Shown piece by piece: positions 7,639 to 15,485 of a DNA stretch of 35,076 nt; positions within the stretch are counted from its first letter, which is position 1; every line of letters starts with the position of its first letter. The position numbers were made by a program, and so were the translations under genes. The notes below the pieces were generated by a model that saw nothing but the letters and a program-made list of their open reading frames with translations, made no database searches and had not been told where the DNA came from. This stretch comes from Paraburkholderia solisilvae (GTDB lineage: Bacteria; Pseudomonadota; Gammaproteobacteria; Burkholderiales; Burkholderiaceae), in NCBI RefSeq assembly GCF_902859875.1, contig NZ_CADIKF010000070.1, positions 1-35,076 of the forward strand, read 5' to 3'.

Positions 7639-9015
7639 ATGTCCACACCCACGCCTGCCGTACCCCGCGCCCCGATGCTGTCGACCGCCGATGCGCTTGC
7701 CACCTTGCTCGGCGCCGCCGTGCAAATCGACGGCCAGGCCACGCTACCCACACTCGATGCGTTGAATCGCGTGCTGGCCGCCGATGTCGTGTCGCCGCTC
7801 GACGTCCCGCCGATGCACACGAGTTCGATGGACGGCTACGCGGTGCGCATTGCCGATCTCGCGCATGGCGAGCGCCGCTTGCCGGTGTCGCAGCGCATTC
7901 CGGCGGGCCACGCGCCGCAACCGCTCGCGGCGGGCACCGCGGCGCGCATCTTCACGGGCGCGACGGTGCCACCGGGCGCCGATGCGATCGTGATGCAGGA
8001 ACAAACCGAGGTGGACGGCGATACGGTGTCGCTGCTGCATACGCCGAAGACCGGCGAGTGGATCACGCAGCAAGGCGCGGACATTCGCCGCGGCGCGGTG
8101 ATCCTGCCGGCCGGCACGCGGCTCACGCCGCAGGCGCTCGGGCTCGCTGCGTCGGTCGGTTGCGCGGAGTTGTGCGTGATGCGCCGCGTAAAGGTCGCGG
8201 TGTTCTTTACCGGCGACGAACTGACGATGCCGGGCGAACCGCTCAAGCCCGGCGCGATCTATAACTCGAACCGATTCACGTTGCGCGGGCTGCTCGAAAA
8301 GCTCGGCTGCGAGGTGACCGACTACGGCATCGTGCCCGACCGGCTCGACGCGACGCGCGCGACGTTGCGCGATGCGGCGCGCGAGCACGATCTGATCCTC
8401 ACGTGCGGCGGCGTGTCGGTTGGCGAGGAAGATCACGTGAAGCCGGCGGTCGAGGCGGAAGGACGGCTGTCGATGTGGCAGATCGCGATGAAGCCGGGCA
8501 AGCCGCTCGCGTTCGGCGCGGTGCGCCGCGCCGCGGGCGGCGCCGAAAGTGCGGCCGCCAGCGCGGCGGCCACCGCGGGCATTGACGAAAACACTGCGGA
8601 GAGCACTGCAGCGAGCACCACGACGAACGCTAACGCGAACAACGCTGCGAGCACGACCGCGAGCGCAAGCGCGGAGACGTTCTTCATCGGCTTGCCGGGC
8701 AACCCGGTGTCGAGTTTCGCGACCTTCGTGCTGTTCGTACGGCCGTTCGTGCTGCGGCTTGCCGGCGTGCGCACCGTGACGCCGCGCGCGCTGTCGCTGC
8801 GTGCGGATTTCACGCAGCAAAAGGCGGATCGCCGCAACGAGTTCCTGCGCGCGCGCGTCAATGCGGCGGGCGGACTCGACCTGTTTCCGAACCAGAGTTC
8901 CGCGGTGCTGACCTCGACCGTATGGGGCGACGGGCTGATCGACAATCCGCCCAATCACGCGATCAGCGCGGGCGAGACCGTGCGTTTCATTCCGTTTGCC
9001 GAGCTGCTGAACTGA
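7639..9015 (+). CDS. moeA: molybdopterin molybdotransferase MoeA
   Basis: MoeA inserts molybdate into adenylylated molybdopterin in the last step of Moco synthesis. It has 458 residues, about 40-50 longer than typical. Conserved stretches in order are MHTSSMDGYAVR (59-70), IFTGATVPPGADAIVMQE (104-121), FFTGDEL (189-195), YNSNRFTL (208-215), LTCGGVSVGEEDHVK (254-268), IAMKPGKPLAFG (282-293) and FIGLPGNPVSSF (349-360). Between the last two sits an extra Ala/Ser/Thr/Asn-rich stretch, about residues 295-346, which replaces a short loop. Domain IV follows. The ATG at 7639 has no clear ribosome site. moaD and moaE follow closely, forming a Moco cluster. Confidence 0.93.
   Translation: MSTPTPAVPRAPMLSTADALATLLGAAVQIDGQATLPTLDALNRVLAADVVSPLDVPPMHTSSMDGYAVRIADLAHGERRLPVSQRIPAGHAPQPLAAGTAARIFTGATVPPGADAIVMQEQTEVDGDTVSLLHTPKTGEWITQQGADIRRGAVILPAGTRLTPQALGLAASVGCAELCVMRRVKVAVFFTGDELTMPGEPLKPGAIYNSNRFTLRGLLEKLGCEVTDYGIVPDRLDATRATLRDAAREHDLILTCGGVSVGEEDHVKPAVEAEGRLSMWQIAMKPGKPLAFGAVRRAAGGAESAAASAAATAGIDENTAESTAASTTTNANANNAASTTASASAETFFIGLPGNPVSSFATFVLFVRPFVLRLAGVRTVTPRALSLRADFTQQKADRRNEFLRARVNAAGGLDLFPNQSSAVLTSTVWGDGLIDNPPNHAISAGETVRFIPFAELLN
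8521..8676 (+). repeat. low-complexity in-frame insertion in moeA
   Basis: About 52 codons encoding almost only Ala, Ser, Thr, Asn, Glu and Gly separate two motifs that are adjacent in ordinary MoeA. The reading frame stays intact on both sides, so the product should be a MoeA with a flexible loop on its surface. Codon wobble positions vary here, so this is not a simple perfect expansion. Confidence 0.75.
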
Positions 9016-9076
9016 AGCACCGAAACCCTACCGGTTCAGCGAACCGAACCTGATCGATATTGAACCGAAGCCGCCG

Positions 9077-9334
9077 ATGAAGATTCAGCTGAAATATTTT
9101 GCGAGCGTGCGTGAAGCGCTCGGCGTGGCCGGCGAAGCGGCCGACGTGCCGGCCGAGGTCGCGACCGTCGGCGACGTGCGCGCGTGGTTGCGCGTGCGCG
9201 GCGGCATCTGGGCCGACACGCTCGCCGAAGGTCGCGCGCTGCGCATGGCGTGCAACCACGTGATGACCGATGCCGGCACGCGTATCACCGACGGCTGCGA
9301 AGTCGCGTTTTTCCCGCCGGTCACCGGCGGCTGA
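9077..9334 (+). CDS. moaD: molybdopterin synthase sulfur carrier subunit MoaD
   Basis: Small ubiquitin-like protein of 85 residues that carries the thiocarboxylate sulfur for molybdopterin synthase. It has the beta-grasp opening KIQLKYFASVREALG and the diagnostic C-terminal FFPPVTGG with the terminal di-glycine (84-85) that is adenylylated and then sulfurated. It begins 61 bases after moeA, and moaE starts 10 bases after its stop. It acts with MoaE as an (MoaD)2(MoaE)2 complex on cyclic pyranopterin monophosphate. Confidence 0.94.
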   Translation: MKIQLKYFASVREALGVAGEAADVPAEVATVGDVRAWLRVRGGIWADTLAEGRALRMACNHVMTDAGTRITDGCEVAFFPPVTGG

Positions 9335-9344
9335 GGAGCATGCG

Positions 9345-9821
9345 ATGACCGTGCGCGTGCAAACCGAAGACTTCGACCTGTCCACCGAGGTCGCTGCGCT
9401 GCGCGCGCAGAATCCGAAGGTCGGCGCGGTCGCGTGTTTCGTCGGCACGGTGCGCGACCTGAACGAAGGCGCGACCGTCGAGACGATGGAACTCGAACAC
9501 TATCCGGGCATGACCGAGAAGTCGCTCGAACGCATCGTCGACGCGGCGCGCGAACGGTGGCCCGGCACCGACGTGCTGATCATCCATCGCGTCGGCAAGC
9601 TGGTGCCGCTCGATCAGATCGTGCTGGTCGCGACGACGTCCGCGCATCGCGGCAACGCGTTCGCGTCGTGCGAATTTGTGATGGACTATCTGAAAACCCA
9701 CGCGCCGTTCTGGAAGAAGGAAAAGACCGAACACGGCGAGCGCTGGGTAGACGCACGGGTGACCGACGATGCGGCACTCGAGCGCTGGGGTCTGGACGCC
9801 GGCAACGCGAAGGCGGAGTAG
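9345..9821 (+). CDS. moaE: molybdopterin synthase catalytic subunit MoaE
   Basis: Large subunit of molybdopterin synthase, 158 residues, which adds two sulfurs from MoaD to precursor Z. Visible family motifs are ACFVGTVRDLN (30-40), MELEHYPGM (48-56), IIHRVGKLVPLD (79-90), SAHRGNAF (99-106) and the active-site lysine segment K117 to FWKKEK (122-127). The frame stays open upstream to 9270, overlapping moaD, but the ATG at 9345 has a perfect GAGGAG six bases before it and matches the family N-terminus. An out-of-frame ATG at 9340 lies between. The stop is 44 bases from that of the convergent globin gene; a small AGCAAC/GTTGCT hairpin (9820-9835) sits between them, without a T-run. Confidence 0.94.
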   Translation: MTVRVQTEDFDLSTEVAALRAQNPKVGAVACFVGTVRDLNEGATVETMELEHYPGMTEKSLERIVDAARERWPGTDVLIIHRVGKLVPLDQIVLVATTSAHRGNAFASCEFVMDYLKTHAPFWKKEKTEHGERWVDARVTDDAALERWGLDAGNAKAE

Positions 9822-9865
9822 CAACACACGTTGCTCGCGCCCCGCGGCGGCGTACGCGTCGTCGC

Positions 9866-10426
9866 TTATTCGTCGTCTTGTCCGCGGCCGATGAACGTCG
9901 CCGGGAACGGCTCGCCACGCGGTCGCGACGGCAGGGCATGCGCGGCATTCTCATGCGCGCCGCCATCCTTGCGCCGGCGCGGCGCAACGCGTTCGAGCAA
10001 CGCCTTCTGCTCGTCGGGAATCGTGTAGTCCCAGCCGAAGCGGCTCAACTGCAAACTCTGCGCGATGCGCAGCGCAGGCTCCATGAAGCGCACCGCCGCA
10101 GCGGGTTCATAGCGCTCTTCGACGGTATCGAGGAACAGATACAGCCAGCGGCTGAAATGCCGCGGCTCGATACCTTCCAGCGGCTGATGCGTCTGCTGCA
10201 CATTGCCGCGGTACTGCTTCGAGCCGAGCACGAGGCTCCCCCAGAACACGCACATTTTCGGCAAATGCTGATCCCAGCGGCCGGCGATCGTCTGCTCGAA
10301 GACCGGCCCGAGCAGCGCATCGGCGCGCACGCGATCGTAAAACGCGTAGACCAGCTCACGAATGTTCGCTTCAGTTGGTTCGGATTGCCGCACAACCGCC
10401 GCGGCGGGCTCAAAAGACGGGTTCAT
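9866..10426 (-). CDS. group III truncated haemoglobin
   Basis: Haem protein of the truncated globin group III, 186 residues from this start. Group III globins are linked to nitric oxide or oxygen handling. The core runs from EANIRELVYAFYDRVRAD (B-helix Tyr at 27 or 30) through WDQHLPKMCVFWGSL to GIEPRHFSRWLYLF, where H90 is the likely proximal haem ligand. The 50 residues after about 135 are a charged, Gly/Arg/Pro-rich tail not part of the globin fold. The start is uncertain: an in-frame ATG at 10471 would add 15 residues (MDLETAIASRTRHDR); neither has a good ribosome site, and I prefer 10426 because the extra residues are unlike the family. It diverges from the nsrR-like gene across a shared palindrome. 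Confidence 0.85.
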   Translation of the reverse strand: MNPSFEPAAAVVRQSEPTEANIRELVYAFYDRVRADALLGPVFEQTIAGRWDQHLPKMCVFWGSLVLGSKQYRGNVQQTHQPLEGIEPRHFSRWLYLFLDTVEERYEPAAAVRFMEPALRIAQSLQLSRFGWDYTIPDEQKALLERVAPRRRKDGGAHENAAHALPSRPRGEPFPATFIGRGQDDE

Positions 10427-10527
10427 TCGATCGTGACGAGTCCGGCTGGCGATAGCCGTTTCGAGGTCCATTGTTAAAAGACATCGCGAATCCGGTAAAA
10501 AAGACCGCGTGCGAAGAAACCATAGCG

Positions 10528-10555
10528 TTTATAGTTACGCGAAATAACACGACAA
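10528..10555 (-). promoter_or_regulatory. sigma-70 promoter for the globin gene
   Basis: On the minus strand TTGTCG (10550-10555) is separated by 16 bases from TATAAA (10528-10533). Transcription would begin near 10521, giving a leader of about 50 or 95 bases depending on the start codon. The NsrR-type palindrome ends 7 bases upstream of the -35, close enough to affect polymerase. Confidence 0.6.
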
Positions 10556-10561
10556 ACGCAG

Positions 10562-10592
10562 CAATAAGATGCTTGATGCAAGCATCTTATTG
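10562..10592. promoter_or_regulatory. 31-base perfect palindrome, likely NsrR operator
   Basis: CAATAAGATGCTTG, a 3-base centre ATG, then CAAGCATCTTATTG: 14-base arms with no mismatch. The inner AAGATGC...GCATCTT arms match what I recall of the beta/gammaproteobacterial NsrR consensus (AAGATGyATTT-type dyad). It lies between the divergent globin and NsrR-type genes. It could control both promoters and give autoregulation. Confidence 0.8.
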
Positions 10593-10699
10593 TAATCAGG
10601 CGTGCGATGCAGCATGCGATAAAGCGTCCACGGCAACCTTGGAAAGGACGCGGCCCGGCTTGTTTGCGGCCCGCCTTCGCCGATCGCGACTTGGCATAC

Positions 10700-11191
10700 A
10701 TGAGACTGACAGACTATACCGACTACTCGTTGCGTGTGCTGCTGTACCTCGCCGTACGCCCTGAGGGGCTCGCAACGATCCAGGACATTTCCGACTCGTA
10801 CGGAATTTCCAAAAACCATCTGATGAAAGTCGTCCAGCGGCTCGCCGAACTCGGCTGGGTCGAGACGGTTCGTGGGCGCAATGGCGGACTGCGACTGTAC
10901 GAACACTCGTCCGCGCTGACGGTCGGAGAGGTGGTGCGGGCGGCCGAGAGCGATTTCGCGCTGGTCGCCTGCCTGCCGGACGGCGACGGCTCGCACCGCG
11001 AATGCGCGATCCGGCCGCATTGCCGTTTGAAGGGCGTGCTCGAGAGCGCACGCGACGCGTTCTTCGCCGAGCTCGATCGCCATACGATCCGTGACATCGC
11101 GCAGCCGAATGCGCCGCTGCTGTCACTGCTCGGTCTGTTGCCGGCCGTCGTGCCGGTCGCGTCGATCGTTCCGATCGCCCCCGACGCGTAG
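10700..11191 (+). CDS. nsrR: Rrf2-family nitric-oxide-sensing regulator, NsrR type
   Basis: A 163-residue iron-sulfur transcription repressor of the Rrf2 family. The winged-helix domain (1-65) opens MRLTDYTDYSLRVLLYLA and includes YGISKNHLMKVVQRLAELGWVETVRGRNGGLRL. Three cysteines C91, C102 and C108 (ACLP...ECAIRPHCRL) plus D8 match the ligand set reported for NsrR (three Cys and one Asp) rather than IscR, which has a different Cys spacing. The gap C91-x10-C102 is longer than the usual short loop; C102-x5-C108 is normal. NO damage to the cluster should release DNA. The ATG at 10700 fits the family N-terminus; a frame extension to 10607 is not supported. It faces the globin gene across a palindromic operator. 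Confidence 0.88.
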   Translation: MRLTDYTDYSLRVLLYLAVRPEGLATIQDISDSYGISKNHLMKVVQRLAELGWVETVRGRNGGLRLYEHSSALTVGEVVRAAESDFALVACLPDGDGSHRECAIRPHCRLKGVLESARDAFFAELDRHTIRDIAQPNAPLLSLLGLLPAVVPVASIVPIAPDA

Positions 11192-11205
11192 TCTCGCGCG
11201 GCTGA

Positions 11206-11248
11206 ACGTCGCATCGGCTTCGCGTCGACGTCGCATCAACGTCGCATC
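11206..11248. repeat. three direct copies of ACGTCGCATC
   Basis: Exact 10-base copies start at 11206, 11228 and 11239, just after the nsrR stop. The last two are 11 bases apart and the first two 22, so all keep an 11-base phase. No gene is here. The role is unknown. Confidence 0.7.
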
Positions 11249-11405
11249 GAGCGGCGTGCCGTCGCAGGCCGGGTTCAGGCACGGCCCGCGGCCCGCCGCG
11301 ACCCGACGCCGCGGCCGCGCCGCCGGGCGCCTGTCGCCCGTGGACGGATTAGCGCGCTGCGCGCAGCCAATGCGCCGAATTGTTATCTCCAGGCGCAAAT
11401 AACCG

Positions 11406-11433
11406 CTTGAAACGTGTGGAATCCGCCTCATTT
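11406..11433 (+). promoter_or_regulatory. sigma-32 (RpoH) heat-shock promoter of clpB
   Basis: CTTGAAA at 11406-11412, a 13-base spacer, and CCTCATTT at 11426-11433 match the RpoH consensus CTTGAAA-N(11-14)-CCCCATNT with one change in the -10. Transcription would start about 7 bases later, leaving a leader of roughly 23 bases with GGAGG before the clpB ATG. Confidence 0.85.
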
Positions 11434-11462
11434 TGGTGACATTCGAAACTGGAGGTCTCTTG

Positions 11463-14060
<2,598 letters not shown>

Positions 14061-14112
14061 AGCAGGGCGGCAGCCGGGCCGCGGCCTGAACGAGGGTTCT
14101 GCGGCACGCAAG

Positions 14113-14147
14113 GCGGGCAACGAAGCAATTCGTTGCCCGCTTTTTTT
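14113..14147 (+). terminator. rho-independent terminator of clpB
   Basis: A perfect 12-base stem GCGGGCAACGAA / TTCGTTGCCCGC with loop GCAA is followed by seven T. It lies 53 bases after the clpB stop. It is the clearest intrinsic terminator in the window. Confidence 0.95.
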
Positions 14148-14193
14148 ATATCGATGACCGGACATTGCATGCGCGCGCGATGCCGTTGCGCCG

Positions 14194-14628
14194 CTACGCG
14201 TTTCTATTGCCGAACAATCCCGACAGCGCGCTCAACGCGCCCGACACGCTCGACGGCTCGACCTTGCCGTCAGCGGGCACTTCGCCGTTCGGCGTCGCCG
14301 CGTCGACCACGTGCGGCAGCACTTGCGACAGGAGCCCGGTTACCTGTTCGGGTTCGACGCCCGCTTTGGCCGCGAGATTCGTGACGGTTTCCGAGCCGAG
14401 CACGTTCTGCAGCGTATCCGGACTGATCGCCTTGTTTGCGCCGGTGCCGATCCATGAACTGATGATGTCGCCGGCGCCGTTTTCATGGAAGCGCTGGATG
14501 AGTCCGTTCAGACCACCCGGCTGATTGTTGATGAATTCGAGTGCGCTCGCGACGAGCGCCTGCTGGCCTGCGCCGCCGCCCTGCGGCGAACTGCCGAACA
14601 TCGAACCGATCGTGTCGAGAAGGCTCAT
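14194..14628 (-). CDS. YidB/DUF937 family protein
   Basis: A 144-residue protein resembling E. coli YidB and the DUF937 family, whose biochemical role is unknown. It opens MSLLDTIGSMFGSSPQGGGAGQQALV, followed by LEFINNQPGGLNGLIQRF, IISSWIGTGANKAISPDTLQNVLG and VTNLAAKAGVEPEQVTGLLSQVLPHVVD, then ends in SALSGLFGNRN. These are amphipathic helices broken by Gly-rich turns. There is no signal peptide or membrane segment. The ATG at 14628 has AGGAGA eight bases upstream; the open frame to 14817 is not used. It converges with clpB, whose terminator separates them. Confidence 0.85.
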   Translation of the reverse strand: MSLLDTIGSMFGSSPQGGGAGQQALVASALEFINNQPGGLNGLIQRFHENGAGDIISSWIGTGANKAISPDTLQNVLGSETVTNLAAKAGVEPEQVTGLLSQVLPHVVDAATPNGEVPADGKVEPSSVSGALSALSGLFGNRNA

Positions 14629-14847
14629 GACTGTCTCTCCTGAAGGCCGGTGCGCGCGTGCGTACCGGTTGGGGGAAAACGCCGCGAGCAAACACGCGGC
14701 ATCGGGTCGCCGTGCGCGGTCGTTGCAGATGCAACGATCCGCGCGGCGCGGGTGGACGATAAAAGCAACGTCAAAGGACGACACCGAAGCGCAGCGCAAG
14801 GCGATGCGCAACAGCAACGCAATCGCGCGCCGGCACGCATTCGCGCG

Positions 14848-15312
14848 TCATGTGCCAGACGCCGCGGGCGCGGACGCAGCGGCCTTGCTCTTCTTTTTCT
14901 TCGATTTCGAGGTTTTGGTATCGGATGCCGCTGCCGGCATATCCGCAGCGGGCGCGGGCGTCGTGGTTGCCGTGCTTTGCGGCGCGGACTTCGTCGCGGA
15001 CGGTGTCGACTTCGTGGCCGGTTTCGCGCCCGAGGGCGGCGCGCCCGACCCGTTGATCGTCAAGCCTGCCGCTTCCAGATTCTTCACCGATTTCGTGCCG
15101 ATGCCCTTCACGCGAGCGGCGAGATCGTCGGCATCCTTGAATGGGCCGTTTTTCGTGCGTTCGTCGATGATCGCCTTGGCGTGGACCGGGCCGATGCCCT
15201 TGACCGATTCGAGTGCGGCCTGATCGGCGGTATTGACTTCGACTGCGGCGGCAAGGCCCGCGCACAGTACGAGAATCAGCGCGACGCACAGCATCCAGAG
15301 CTTTTTCAACAT
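14848..15312 (-). CDS. ComEA-like exported helix-hairpin-helix protein with Lys-rich tail
   Basis: A 154-residue exported protein. A signal peptide (MLKKLWMLCVALILVLCAGLAAA, about 1-23) is followed immediately by a ComEA-type double helix-hairpin-helix domain: VEVNTADQAALESVKGIGPVHAKAIIDE and DDLAARVKGIGTKSVKNLEAAGL. ComEA proteins bind incoming DNA in the periplasm during transformation; short stand-alone forms are common in betaproteobacteria and their role is less clear. The remaining 70 residues are an Ala/Pro/Thr/Ser/Lys-rich disordered tail with the basic cluster KTSKSKKKKSK near the end. The ATG at 15312 has GGAG upstream; a frame extension to 15360 would spoil the signal peptide. Confidence 0.87.
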   Translation of the reverse strand: MLKKLWMLCVALILVLCAGLAAAVEVNTADQAALESVKGIGPVHAKAIIDERTKNGPFKDADDLAARVKGIGTKSVKNLEAAGLTINGSGAPPSGAKPATKSTPSATKSAPQSTATTTPAPAADMPAAASDTKTSKSKKKKSKAAASAPAASGT

Positions 15313-15485
15313 GGTAAGCACTCCATTGAGGGCGGAACAGGCCGGGAACGGACCGCGCATCCAGTCAGCAAGCGTTGCGACTCAAGCATAGAACACTTTG
15401 TGCGGCATTATTGCGAAAAACTGTTAATTTGGCGTGCTTTTCGCCGTCGTTTGTACGCAGTTATGGTGCCGCGCGACGGTTCGAA

